From Bryum argenteum (lineage: Eukaryota; Streptophyta; Bryopsida; Bryales; Bryaceae): a stretch of 64,000 nucleotides of DNA. The stretch lies in assembly GCA_037043015.1 (NCBI GenBank), contig CM073329.1, positions 7,332,648 to 7,396,647 of the forward strand, given 5' to 3'. The position numbers and the translations under genes were made by a program. The stretch's first letter is position 1. Each line of letters starts with the position of its first letter. This document shows positions 35,356 through 47,769 of this stretch, piece by piece. The notes under the pieces were generated by a model. It saw only the letters and a list, made by a program, of their open reading frames with translations. It had not been told where the DNA came from and searched no databases.

Positions 35356-38300
35356 TATTCCTGCAAGCATGGGCTTCGTGCCTCCCATAATCGAGAGAAA
35401 TCTGCTTCTTGGTGTTGAGAACATCCGAAGTACACGAATGTAAAACTCCAAGCGCAGCTCGTTCTCGCAGATGGAAAGCTCGTGCTCCCTGTACATTCCC
35501 GACTTGGTGTACAGAGGCAAGTCAGGCGCGTAGAATGTGTCAGGGATGCTATCTAACACATTCTGTACGTGGCTGCTCTTTTTCACGAGGAACAAGAGCG
35601 GGATGAGGTGCTTCTCGAGGACCTGCCCCTCCCGAATGCCATTGAAGCGCTCGTTGCTGGCAGGCGAGTACGTTGACGACTTCGAAACGTACTCATCTTT
35701 CAGCTTGTTGAAGTAAACGTGCGCTTGAGCATTTCTCGAGGTGGTCTCCGTGATCCATAGCCACGCTTCGGGGGATCGAATCGTGGGGTCCGTCACGTAG
35801 TCCCTCCACGCATTCAGGAAGTCCTCGAAGTAGAGATTGGACGTATCGTCCACTCTACTGGTGTGGCCGGGGACGCATCGGAGGTCGATGATGCCTACCG
35901 CGCATCGGCCATCGACCCAAGTGTACCCTTCCTCCCAGGGCCCGAACCGGAATGTCGTCGAGTCAAACATTCGGTAGTGAAGAACCGGGGTCGAGAGCTG
36001 GAAATTCCCTTTCACATCCAGGAATTTCTTGAAGAACTCCGCCGCATACTCGGAGATCTCCTCCGCACTCTTGTTTCTTGACTTCTTCTGGCGATAATCG
36101 CTGAAGAAGTTGTCCCCGGGAAGAGAGAGGAGCATCGCCATCGTCTGCCGATTGACATTGTAATCAGCTTTGAATATGTCCCACTTATCGGCGACAAAGT
36201 TATCGTCAATGTCGAATAACTCCAGTGACGGCTTGATGTTGTGTAGCTCTCTCACAACACATTTTTTCCTCTTCCTCTTCTCTACCCACATCTTCGCAGA
36301 GGCGCATTCCCAGTAGTTGACCCTCGGCCTTTTCACGGACACCTTGGGGTAGGGAAGGTCCCGGCCAGGCGTCTCGTTAAGCATATGGAGTGCCAAGGTC
36401 TTTAGGTCATTCTCCTCAAATCCACCCATGACCTTGAAGAATTCGCGACTCATGACCGCGTCCTTGGCTTTCGACTCCCAATCGTGAGCCACGTTAAAAG
36501 GCTCGCAAGTATCTGGGTCGATTAAGGTTCCATACATGTGAGCGACAATAACTCTTGACCACAGCTTGTATACCTCCTCCGACGCCGTGATGATTTCTAA
36601 CTCGTTGAGGATGTCGGCTGGCTTCAATAGCTTGTCATTTGACTTGGTGTTTATATTCATGAAGCGCTTTACCATCGCAGACTCAAAATCCTGGAAAGAA
36701 TACATCGACGTGAATAACAAACAATGCGGTATGAAACTGGAAGTTTAGCTCGACTCGAGCTAAATGCCAAGCAATCGAGTTGATATGACCATTTGAGATG
36801 CTGCGTGACCTACCTCATACTTCTGTCGGGCAAGCGCCTCCTCGACCGATTCACGGCCGTGCTTGGGCTTCGGACCGCATCTTGCAGGCGATCCGTATCC
36901 CTCCCACACTTCTCTGGCACCAATGATGTTTGTGGCCCACGACGGTATAAAAATTCCTGCGTTGTTGGTCTTGTTTGCCATGATGGACACGGTCATGATC
37001 ATGTCCGCGTCAGAATGCCAAACAACCTGTGCCCGCCAAGTCTTCAGGGAGGTGATCTTCTCCGGTGCAATTCTCGCATCCCTAATCAGGTCCTTCGCCG
37101 CCATAACATGATGCTGCCCATCGATGACACGGAACTTGCACTTTGTAGCGAGAAGTGTATCCCAATCCCATACCTCGGGAGCCTCATTGATAATGGGCAT
37201 AATAATGATGGTCTGCCTGGAGTTCAAGTCGATGGCATTTGTCAAGATATTTTTATAATGCACTATTCCAGTGGGCTCCAGCTTACGAACGATGTATTTA
37301 GCATCGGCGAACTCGAGGAGATCGACTGGTACCAACACAGGCTCCGAGTTCCTGCCAAGAACGTAACAGGGCGCGCACTTCTCCCAGAATTCCTCGAGCG
37401 TCTTAGCAGCAGCATCGTAGTCGATATCCTTCTCCGATGTGGCATGCTTTATAGAAGGATTCAAATACGTAATTGAACTGCCTCCCAAATTACTTTTGGA
37501 CTTTTTACCCTTTCTTCTTGAAGGAGAGGAATTCGGGTTGGGGCGTTTCCTAGTCAGCGTTGGAGTTGCCTCGAGTGAGTCCATGCCTGATCGTGCTGTC
37601 CCTGACCCTGTACCCTCATCCAAAGCAGCCACAGGTACCCTTCGTGCGGGAGCCTTTCCTTTGGCCTTGCTTGTTTCGTAATCAGCCAAAGCACTCCAGA
37701 TATTTGAGGTATACTGCTGGTAGGTTTGGACAAATTTCTTGGGTGAGCCGAGGTTGAGCAAGTTGGACACAATGTGGTCTATGAGACGCGTCTCCGTCTT
37801 CCCGACCAAAAAAGCCTTGATCGTTTCATGCGAATACCGCACTTCGTTAGCAGGAAACACGATGGTGAACACAAATCCAGGAACATATATGGCCTGAAGC
37901 GTGATCAAGAGGTGAGATTCCTCATAGTTGACAGACGAGATGAACGTGTCGTTGCAGATGGGGAGGTACGCGGGATTATTTCCAGACTGCTGGAAAAGGT
38001 AGAAAAACGTAGTCTTCTCTCTGGGGAAGATGGACCATGTCAAAATGGAATGCGGTTTCGGAGCCCACAGCATTCTAAATTGCTTAACGTCCTCCGCAGC
38101 AGAAGCGAGGACATCGGATGGCTCCACGACTAAGGGCTCCAAGTAGCCCTCGATAGTGTTTGTATCAAACAATACCTGGAATTACAGGAAACGAGGAGAT
38201 TTAGCTCGAACCGAGCTAAATGGAAATCCAGACATGTAATGGATATGATCATCAATAACAGATTAAATTAAAGGCGATTTCTCAAAGTATTCTTACCTTA

Positions 38301-38395
38301 GTATCACGACCTTCGTCTTGACTTCCCATAGCGGAATCTCCCTCTGAGTTAGCAGGAGCGGGAATGATTCTTGCGGTCGTCCTGGTGCGAGCCAT
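35356..38395 (-). CDS. ParB-motif element protein, exons 1-3 (N-terminal part)
   Basis: Exon 1 (38395-38297, 33 codons), exon 2 (38175-36814, 454 codons) and exon 3 (36690-35356, 445 codons); all junctions are GT-AG and phase 0, and the chain continues at 21,525. No frameshift in these 932 residues. The protein has a nuclear-localisation-like stretch (RKRPNPNSSPSRRKGKKSKS) and, near residues 380-395, FRVIDGQHHVMAAKDL, which resembles the DGxHR-x-A box of ParB/sulfiredoxin-fold domains (with H for R). Exon 3 has conserved-looking FRFGPWEEGYTWVDG and ERFNGIREGQVLEKHLIPLLFLV segments that I cannot assign. Each intron (121, 123, 180 without the hAT, and 180 nt) holds the element palindrome. Upstream lies a 104-bp array of the same palindrome. 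DNA binding is inferred, not shown. Confidence 0.75.
36744..36764. repeat. Element palindrome, intron 2 of ParB-like gene
   Basis: TTTAGCTCG, spacer ACT, CGAGCTAAA; about 53 nt before the acceptor. Confidence 0.9.
38199..38221. repeat. Element palindrome, intron 1 of ParB-like gene
   Basis: Perfect 10-bp arms with spacer AAC; 23 nt before the acceptor. Confidence 0.9.
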
Positions 38396-38489
38396 GTCTG
38401 CAGTTTAACGAGACCTATAATAGTTGAGGCGATATGGATAGTAGATAAAGTTTGATTTCCCTGTTTTTAGATCGAAAGATGTTCCGGAT

Positions 38490-38985
38490 AATTAGCTCGG
38501 TTCGAGCTAATTGCCCAAAAATGAACTGATTCAGAATTTTACTACGCGCTACGCAAGCTATTTCGCTACGCACAATAATGACAACTCTGTGGACTTAGCT
38601 TGGTTCGAGCTAAACGCCCAATAATTGAACTGGATCAAAATTTTACTACGCGCTACGCAAGCTATTTTGCTACGCACAATAATGACAAATCTGTGGACTT
38701 AGCTTGGTTCGAGCTAAACGCCCAATAATTGAACTGGATCAAAATTTTACTACGCGCTACGCAAGCTATTTTGCTACGCACAATAATGAAAAATCTGTGG
38801 ACTTAGCTTGGTTCGAGCTAAACGCCCAATAATTGAACTGGATCAAAATTTTACTACGCGCTACACAAGCTATTTTGCTACGCACAATAATGACAAATCT
38901 GTGGACTTAGCTTGGTTCGAGCTAAACGCCCAATAATTGAACTGAATCAGAACTTAAATATTTAGACTATTTCGAGCTAATTTGG
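38490..38985. repeat. 104-bp tandem array, each unit with one palindrome, upstream of the ParB-like gene
   Basis: Palindromes at 38,490, 38,594, 38,698, 38,802 and 38,906 (exact 104-bp step) and a degenerate one at 38,961. The last copies read CTTAGCTTG-GTT-CGAGCTAAAC. Units share TTTTACTACGCGCTACGCAA and GCTACGCACAATAATGA. The array starts 95 bp upstream of the ATG, where promoter or 5' leader is expected. Confidence 0.92.
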
Positions 38986-39216
38986 CATGAGTTTTGAATT
39001 CTGAAACAACAACCAGATTCATCTATCGTGCTCACAAGCATCAGAGAGCAACTCCACAAATCCCAAGCGCACAATTCCATTATACTCGCAATATTGAAGC
39101 TCGTGATGGAATACCCAAAAAACTTGCTCTCAGATGCCACCAAGAACTTACCGACACAGATCGCGAAAGACCTCAGTTACCGACAATAACGACTGCCAAG
39201 CTAGGAAGATGAAAAC

Positions 39217-39396
39217 TCACCTCCGAAAACCACAAGAGTAGTGAACCCGAGTCTTCCTTAGCGCCTCGAAACCCACACCCGGCCTTCCAGCGCACCAATC
39301 CTGGCCTGGTACCAATGGCGCACTGAAGCACCTAGAAAGAATGAGGAGCACCGCCAGGAGGACGAACAGAAACAATGTCACCAATATCTCCAACAT
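39217..39396 (-). CDS. Small membrane or secreted ORF, 59 aa, or first exon
   Basis: ATG at 39,396 gives MLEILVTLFLFVLLAVLLIL, a strong transmembrane or signal-anchor segment, then a short Cys-containing tail ending GFRR and TGA at 39,217. A good donor (GGAG-GTGAGT) overlaps the stop, so it may instead be a spliced first exon; I found no in-frame continuation. Unknown function. Confidence 0.35.
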   Translation of the reverse strand: MLEILVTLFLFVLLAVLLILSRCFSAPLVPGQDWCAGRPGVGFEALRKTRVHYSCGFRR

Positions 39397-40450
39397 GCTT
39401 CAGGCTACAATATTTCAAGCTAGCCAGCTAGATCTCTACTCCTGAGCTAGCTCATCGATCACGCACAGAACTATCATGCAAAACCATAGATAATAATTCT
39501 TCATTGGTGGAAACTGATATGATCAGTTTCGAACTGTAGGCAGGTTCAGAGACATCCGCTTCGTCGTCCACGGAACACAGCACTCCCTAAAACACCCTCG
39601 AAGGCTCGAAGAAATCAAATGAGGCAGTCATGCACATTTTTTAGCCGCAAGATTAATATTCGTACACTAATCAAAAAAGGGTGAATTCTCAAAGCAGTAA
39701 CAGAGCAATCCAACAAGTAACACAATGGTAGGAAGAAAGTAACAGCGACAGAAACCAAGAACATTCTTAAAACTCTACTTGCACTCAACAGATATTCATA
39801 TGACATCCACTCTGAAGTATTCCACAAATGAACTGTTTGCCCCAATTCCTCGTGCCTGCACATACTCAATCTCAAACGTATCGAGCAATGAGACGCGAAA
39901 GTGGTAGTCATTAGCCCCAACTCGAAACAAGAAAAACAACAGCAACTATTTGAAAAGTGGTGGTGAGACTAGCACATAATGATTCTAATGCAAGCACAGA
40001 CTCGAATAACGGTGGTCAAAGTTCTATAAAAAACGAGCGAATCAGGTTCATTCAGAAGCGAGCGCGACGCCATTATCACGAAGCAACGAAACATGAGAGC
40101 AATTGAAGAAAGTTAACGAGCAAGAAACAAGCACTCAATCTTGACCCCTAGTCAACGGCGTGTTAAATCTCGATCAACTTGGGGTGTGGGTTCGCAGCAG
40201 CAACTTGGGGTGTGTGTTCCGGTACTGCTGGCTTCTGTTGTCAATTCGGTGAATGGGCTACCGTGGAACAGAGAGATGCGGGAATGGTGGACTACTGGAC
40301 TGGGTCTGTTTGGCTGCCTCGAAGATTGTGCATCGGGGTGCACGAAACTTGCAACCACAAAGTAACGGTGGAGCTAAGGAAACCCCGACAGGAGCTCCAC
40401 CGACATGTGAAACAAAACCACAAAGAGCAGAGCATAGAGCATCGCTGACC

Positions 40451-40555
40451 TGTGAAATGGCGTCGAGGGGACTGGATGACGGTCGAGCTCTTGCCAGCCT
40501 CTGTCTCGAGGCTCCCCAGCTCTGCCTCCCCGGCGTCTCTCTTTTTAGGCAGCAT
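40451..40555 (-). CDS. Possible first coding exon of an unrecognised gene
   Basis: ATG at 40,555 opens MLPKKRDAGEAELGSLETEA.. and runs to a consensus-like donor CACAG-GTCAGC near 40,449. It lies about 500 bp downstream (minus sense) of a telobox. No downstream exon could be assigned. Low confidence. Confidence 0.25.
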
Positions 40556-41051
40556 GTAGCAAGACGAACCCTACAGCAGCTTCTTCTTTACCGACTCCGC
40601 TCCGACGCATCCCCGCGCCCGCAGCTCCGCCCCCACAACCGCACACGACCTCCCTACCGAATCAAATTCTCGCAAACCCTACCACCATGGCCCCCTCCGA
40701 ACCACACAGCACACGCCTGTGCGCAATAACAATCAAAATCAATGGAGGGCAATGCTACATACCGAAATTTCCCTGCGCGCAAATACAGACAGAATCGATG
40801 GCGATGGGCGATAGTAACATTCCGCATTGTGATATATCAGGACTCTTTTGAAGATACGCACCTGGCAAAGTAGTCACGCTCGTGACATGTATTGGAAAGC
40901 ATTAATTCATTTGTTACTGCGCAGGATGTTACCTGATTGCTTGCTGTATCATCTCCCGCCTTCGGAACGCGAACAATGTGAATAGTCGTTCTTCTAAAGT
41001 CTAGTTCAGACCGCGCACGACTTTCTTGTTCGAAAAAAATCTTCCTTCGTA

Positions 41052-41069
41052 ACTTTAGGGTTTAGGGTC
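41052..41069 (-). promoter_or_regulatory. Telobox (two AAACCCTAA-type units)
   Basis: Minus-strand ACCCTAAACCCTAAAGT. Teloboxes are common in plant promoters of growth-related genes; this one borders a GC-rich block to its left. Confidence 0.45.
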
Positions 41070-42032
41070 TGGGGATGCAGCAACGACGATGGCGATGACG
41101 ATGATGATGCCGATCGGGAGAAGGTGCGGTGCTGGTGAAGGCGCGGCCCGCGAGTGATGAAAATGAAGGGAAGCGTCACTTGCAACAGCAAAAGCACAGC
41201 ACACAGTGGCGAGCCTCGTCACTAGGCTCCCTCGAGCTGGGTGAAATCCTATAATGTGTACCCTCACCAACTCCCATGAGGTGTTCTTTTTTTTATTTTT
41301 TTATTTTTTTATTTTTTATTATTCTATATTTGAGAAGTTTTTTGAATGAGATTGTTTTTTATTACAAATTATTTTTAGTTAGACTAAATATAGGTCTCAT
41401 GAGTCAAATTTTGGTCCACATGACCTACAATTAGTCTAAGTTATTAATGACGTCCACGCTAGGATGAAGGATTAAAATTCCTGAGGATTAAAATTCCTGA
41501 GAGTAACAAATGTATATTTCAATGCAATATTTGGTTACCCTTATAAAATCTATAAAATAAATAGGAAAAAAAAACATAAATTTGATATTTTCGATAAACG
41601 CTCGAGTGAACCCAAGTATTTTACTTTAATTTAAAAAATTTGCAAGTCACGTGAAGGTTTTTCTGATGACTTTTGTAGTAAACTAGGCTTGTAAGATGAC
41701 TTCACATACATTGATATGCTAGTTTGATTTTTATGAGCTCTAGAAGACCCATTTAAGATAAGAGTGTATTTGTTTGCTATTATAGGGTCAAAGTCAACTT
41801 TGGTTGGAATTTGTACAATTTTAAACAAATTTAACCCAAGGTCGATGCGGGTGTGAAGCTAAAAAAAAATAAAAAATATATCTTTGCGTATTTCGTATCT
41901 TATATTTTTTAAGAAAATAAGATAATTAGAAATTAGAATTTTGAGTGAAGAGGTTAGTGCATTTAAATGGGAAAGAAGAGGATTGAAATGATTTTTAAAA
42001 ATTTATCTCAATAATTAGTACCCTATAAAAAA

Positions 42033-42399
42033 TAAAATTAGGCACCACAAGCCTTGGCTTGGTGGTCAGGGCTTAGGCCCCCAATGAGGAGGTCGTGGGT
42101 TCTATTCCCCATGCCGGCGTGGTGCTCACCACTTTAGTCCACCCAACTATTGTGGGGGGTCTTTGGACCTTGTTGTATGGGTACCTCAAAGCCCTTTGGG
42201 GGGATACTATGTCAAGTATCCTCAAGGCACTTGTAACTAGCTAGAAACTAGCGTAGTTATAGTGTCCACCCTCGAGAGGGGGAAGTAGTATTGTTCCAAT
42301 TTCCCCTTGTCCGATGGCCATCGGGATATTAGCATTACGAACGGACACTTCATTCACGCCGGCCCCTTAGAAAGGGACCGGAGTTTCTATCTATCTATC
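42033..42399 (+). mobile_element. tRNA-derived SINE, 367 bp, with 14-bp target duplication
   Basis: TACCCTATAAAAAA is present at 42,019-42,032 and again at 42,400-42,413. Near the 5' end is an RNA polymerase III promoter: A box TGGCTTGGTGG (42,055-42,065) and B box GGTTCTATTCC (42,098-42,108). The 3' end is a (TCTA)n simple repeat. No coding capacity. Not a tRNA gene: there is no cloverleaf with an anticodon arm or CCA end that I can fold. Confidence 0.9.
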
Positions 42400-45300
42400 T
42401 ACCCTATAAAAAACATGAAATATTGTTTGAATGCATGAAAGAAATGGAAGTACGTTACAAAGAAGAATAAAATCAGGTTCATATAATTAGGCTAACTAAT
42501 AAGGACCCTAAAAATAGTATGAAATTATACAAGAAATCATATGGCATACAAATCTTTGGCTTTTTATGATCATAGTTGACGTAGTATATTGTCAACTCTC
42601 CTGCCAACATGTAATTTCTGGTTTCTTGTTTCTTGATTGTAGCTTTTTAGGAACTTTTGTTAATCAAGTACATCTATTTGGTTTTTCTGTTTCTTGATTG
42701 CGATCTTTTAGAAATTTTTCCATCTGTTGGATATGAGAAAATAGTTGTGTACAACTTCTTAATGATTTCCACTCATGAGCATGATTTTCTTACTTTTTTA
42801 ATTCTTATAAATTTCTCTCCTCTTATGATTGTTTAGTTTACTGAATTATTTCTATCGGCAAGTTTAAATCTTGAAATAACTAATTAATACCTTATGAAAA
42901 TTATAAAAAAATAAAAAAAATCACAAGTCATACGGATTCATAGGCTGCATTATACTTGCACGTATTGGAAACCAAATTACAACATGAAGTACTACAACCA
43001 TGATCAGAAGTAATTTCTAGAAATTAAAATAATCTTACATTGCCTAAATACTAATTCTAAATTTACAAGCTCAAGTCTAATAATTAAAATTTATAAATGA
43101 TAATAATCCCAAGTCTAATAATTAAAATATAAAATCTAAATAATAATCTCAAGTCTAATAATTAAAATTTCTAAATAATAATAATCTCAAGTGCAAGAAT
43201 TAAAATTAAAATTCTAAAGATTCTTAATTTAGAAATCTAATATTTTCAATCTTAGAAATTATGTTATATTTTCAATCCAACCAAAGAAATACAACCCTAA
43301 ACCAAGATCATGCCTTAGAACATTATTTACACGCACAAAAAACAAAACTTGAAAAAAAGCAAAATCTCAAATTAACCCGAAAGTGGACGAGCCCCAAAAC
43401 TACACAAATGACAAATTACTGTCTCTAAATTACCCTCTTCAAATGAATTGTGAAAATGCACAAAATTAGTCGTACTTTTCAATGTGTCCTTGTAGAATCT
43501 CGTACCGACAAATTCTTCTCGATAGCAAAATTCAATTATACGACACACTCTATATTATACCGATGAGATGTTCATAAGTTAATCCCTAAGTTAAAAAGTG
43601 CCATAAATTGAACCAAAGGTAAGTTATTTAGATCTCAACTGTAAAATCTTGTAGTAGACATGTTGTACATCATGTGGATCAATTTTTGAGTCATGAGGCC
43701 TCATAGATTGCGAGATCATAAGGTATTAGTATTTAGAAAACATTACAAAATCTCAAGATTTTCACTTTGAAGTGAAAATGCTACCAATAGACTTATTGCA
43801 ATGAAAATATCACCAACTACAAAGATGTTAACCTTCATCTCAATAACACCAAAGAACAAGAAAACCATTAGATTGATTTCTTTGCGCAAATAATGGCCTT
43901 GCAATGGTGAAATCTGCTTAAAATTTTACAAAGAAAAAAATGTCCAAAACTAGGCTCCTTGCACAAATTAAAGTGAATGTCATAACTTTTTAGCATCCAT
44001 GATGGAATTAAGGTTTCCAATACAGAAACAAGATTAAATTTTTAATCCAACCCAACCAACAATATTGAAATTAGTATTGCGAGATCAGAAGGTATTAGAT
44101 TGCAAGATCATAAGGTATTAGATTGCAAGATCATAAGGTATTAGTATCCTCAAAAACCATTTATATTTTTAGTTTTTTTAAGATAGAAACATCATTGCAA
44201 AACCAATACTTTAACTATTCAAAACAAATCTCTTCCAACTACAAAGTTGTTGGATTTCATTTTGAGATCATACTTATGCAAAAAAAAATTCATGAAAAAC
44301 TAAAATGGACTTCACATTCCGTAAATTTCCTGGCCATAAGAAATTCAAGTACGACCACACTGATAGTAGATGGATTGACGTAGATACGATCATTACCACT
44401 GTTACACTAGAGTATAACTCGTCCACCGATGTGTACACACTGGATTTTGTAGATGCCGATGCGCTAAATTAGTTTGTTAATGATAAAAAATAAGCAATTT
44501 TAAATGTTGCCTTTAATCTTGCCATGGTTAACAACTTAACATGCCCCATGTTTGAAAACCCAAAAACAAGAGCTGCGGTCACTAAAATGCATGCCTTTAA
44601 TTCATACTTCATTTTATGGCTCTCAGTCACATTTTTACCACACTAACTAGACTTGATTTGTGACCTAATCCAAGTAATTTTCACCAAAACGGAGTCCGGA
44701 TGAAGAAGTTATGGCTCTTTAAAGTTTAGGAGGTCATCCAAAATGTCATCCAAGCGTCGTTTTTTCGACATTCGGTCCATTTAAGGGTTAATCCCTAAAC
44801 GTCTGAAATTGCCTTTACGGCCATTATAATATGATGGTGTATTTTACTAGTATTTGAAATGAATTTGAATCTTTTATAGGCCTCAATTTAATACAAAAGC
44901 TGAAATTTACATCAAGACGATTCTACTGAGCTATTCGCGACCAAATTCAAAACTTTTATTGATAGAAAATGCCAAATGCATGGTCACATATCTACTATGC
45001 CTATGGGTCCTTCGGAGTTAGGGGGTTAAAGAATGCGTCCGTGGCTGTGAATTTGAAGCTTTAACAAGATATTCGGTTCATAGACATTTTGGCCTCCATA
45101 AATGAACGTGATGATTGCGGTCATACGAAGGCTACTACACGAGATCCTATCATAGCTCTGAAGTCAACCGTTTTTAGGCCGGAATAGAAGTGGGATCGGT
45201 GAACTCCCCCGGAAGTCTAGGTGCTACACCCCGGCCCATTGCGAATAATAAATACTAATAGAAGTAATCGTTTTGTGAAACATTTGTACTTATAGTAAAT

Positions 45301-46738
45301 TGTTTGCCGCGTGGAGTTAAATGAGAGAATCAGATGTGAACTAATTTACAATGGCTGCAAATACATCATTAAGAAAAATAGCGTCTACACCGCATAAGTT
45401 CGAGATGTTTCTCGCATTACACAATTTAGAAGCCCAAAGCTTCACTTCGAAGCTTAAAGTCTCAATTGTGAGGTGTGCATTCGTGAGCTTTGTGTTCGAA
45501 AAGAACAGGTGTAGCGATTTTGGAAAATTGAAGAGGTGCATGAAGTTATAATTAGCTAGAGTAAGTTTTCAAACCACATTTTAATATTTGATTAAATTTA
45601 GTATTTTACAATTTTAATTATTACTTAAACATATAATTTGTTGATATTAATCTTTCAGAAGTTTGTATTTATTCAAGGGTTAAATTGTGCAGTAATATTA
45701 CGGGGGAAATTTAATAATCAAATATTTGTAAAAGCATTAGTCGATCTATCCGTACGTATGAAACTTAAAATTTCAAATTTTAACACTTTGATTATATCAA
45801 TTCTAAAATATTCTTCTAAATACTAGTTTATGATGTTTTTCTCAAATTGTCAAATCTGAAACACCCTTCTAGGTTTTAAGAGTTAATCTATTACAATGTG
45901 TTAAATTAGTAAAGCTTCTAGGAAAGGCTAAGAGCATTAACCCCTTAAACGACCATATTATATTTTAAACTCAAAAACTCGCAAACTTTGATTTTCTACT
46001 AAATAAATTTAAAGAAAGAGGTATATTTTTTGAACTTTTTAAAATCTTTCAACGCTAAGATCTTGATTATAAAGTAACATCTGGAATTGGGATTAACATT
46101 TCAACTGTCCGATCATTACCATTTCTCTGATTTTTATACTTGAAATCTATAGTCATGTTTTTGAGAATTAATATTTAAAATATACATAATTTATATATCG
46201 CAACAATGTTTACCGTCGTGTGTTCTATAAGAGAAATGGGAAAAAAACTTATTCCATAACTATTTTAGTTGAATTTTTATTAAATCTTTTAAGTAGTCTA
46301 CCTAAGAAGTTTTATCAAATGTGACCCCTTATATCTTAAGACATATTTAGTCAAAGTTCTTAGTTTAATAAAAACTTTCAAGGCTTGAGTCATCATGTTC
46401 ATTTTGGCATTAGTGATTAATTTTTGCCAAATTTATCATGCAAATTCCGTAATGGAGGAGATTCCCTATATTCGGCTTACAATGCTTTAACATGTATGAT
46501 GATTGAAAACCCAAAAATAAAGCTACGTTCACTAAAATGCATGCCATTAAATCAAACATTATTTTTTGGTCCCCCTATTTGAACTCCATTAGGTAGACTT
46601 CATTTCGAACCCAACCCAAGTGATTTCATCCAAAACGGACATACGATGAAGAAGTTATGCTTCCTCAAAGATTCAACTTGTCATTTAGGGTCGGCTGGGT
46701 AGGATTTTAATTTTTTTAATGCGGGCACATTCTGACCG

Positions 46739-46912
46739 TTGGCGCCTTTTTTTGGCGCCCTTTTTTGGCGCCCATATTTGAAGAATTTCGAGCTTTGTCT
46801 TGGCGCCTTTTTCGGTGTTTTTCGTTTCCTTCTCTAACTTTGCTCTTCGTTGGGTTTTCCTCCGCCTCCAAACCCCTATCCTCCGCGGTCGTGGCTCTCG
46901 GTTTTGGCGCCC
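46739..46912 (+). promoter_or_regulatory. Cluster of five E2F-like sites (TTGGCGCC)
   Basis: TTGGCGCC occurs at 46,739, 46,752, 46,765, 46,800 and 46,904 (about), three of them with a run of T before GGCGCC. This fits the TTTSGCGC core of E2F/DP sites. It lies upstream of the palindrome array and the DUF7869 gene, at the likely transcription start region. Confidence 0.6.
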
Positions 46913-47328
46913 ATTTTCTGCCTCGCGCGTTTCTTCGAGGCGCTCATTCTCTCCCTATCGCTTCCTATCCGCCTCGCGCACGATCTTCTAGCTTTTGGTC
47001 ATTCTATGCCTCCCGCTCTCCCCCACGATTGCCTTTCTATCAACGGGTTTTGCTGTTTAGGGTTTGCAATTGCCGATTCACCTCTTTGTCGATGCTGCTA
47101 GCTGCCAATGTCTTTCAGTGTGAGTAACACGCAACACTTTGCAAATTCTCCTCGTAATTCTCCTTGGTGTCGTTGAAGTTCTCATCTCTATTAACACCGT
47201 ATATGAAGCCGTATTTTGTGTGCACGGATTCCGAGGCACATTTTGGACACAAATACATGGCACGGTTCCCGAGGAGCATTTGACGCCTGCTTTCTACATA
47301 ATACAAATTGGCATGGTTTACAGGGTCT

Positions 47329-47769
47329 ATTTAGCTCGAACCGAGCTAAATGCCACAATTTTCATGTTTTCTTTGAGTTACTGTCTGTATTTTTGTACTC
47401 ATGCAGGGTCGATTTAGCTCGAGTCGAGCTAAATGCCACAGTTGCCATGTTTTCTTTGAGCTGCTCTCTGTATTTCTCGTACTCCTGCAGGGTCGATTTA
47501 GCTCGAGCCGAGCTAAATGCCACAGTTTCCATGTTTTCATTGAGCTACTGTCTGTATTTCTCGTACTCCTGCAGGGTCGATTTAGCTCGAGCCGAGCTAA
47601 ATGCCATAGTTTCCATGTTTTCATTGAGCTTTCATGTATTATTTCTCGTTCATCACAGGTCGATTTAGCTCGGGTCGAGCTAAATTCCACAGTTTCCATG
47701 TTTTCATTGTGCTGCTGTCTTTATTCCCCCCACTCCTGCAGGGTTGATTTAACTCGGTTCGAGCTAAAT
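47329..47769. repeat. Tandem array of six palindromes, period about 83 bp, 5' of the DUF7869 gene
   Basis: Palindromes at 47,329, 47,412, 47,496, 47,580, 47,663 and 47,747. Spacers are AAC, AGT, AGC, AGC, GGT and GTT while the arms stay nearly constant. Units also share CCATGTTTTC and CTCCTGCAGGGT words. Confidence 0.93.

Larger units (their letters stand above)
38986..46738. other. Central spacer of the element, between divergent genes
   Basis: About 7.7 kb with no palindromes found. 39,000-41,280 is mixed or GC-richer and may hold small exons on the minus strand (listed apart). 41,280-46,700 is very AT-rich with repeated TCTAATAATTAAAAT-type words near 43,070-43,210 and a SINE at 42,033. 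I see no further gene. Confidence 0.5.

Noticed and set aside
38490..38985. CRISPR-like look of the palindrome arrays (here and 47,329-47,769)
   Set aside because: The units are near-identical over their whole length, including the part that would be spacer, and no cas gene is present; these are tandem repeats in a eukaryotic element.
40253..40729. 158-aa plus-strand frame in a GC-rich patch
   Set aside because: No domain, odd composition, and the promoter-like telobox and a candidate exon point to the other strand.
42051..42120. tRNA gene
   Set aside because: A and B boxes are present, but no cloverleaf; the flanking target duplication and (TCTA)n tail identify a SINE.
46765..47127. 120-aa plus-strand frame (MAPIFEEF..) as a gene
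   Set aside because: It overlaps the E2F-like promoter cluster, has no recognisable domain and ends at a possible donor; more likely 5' leader.
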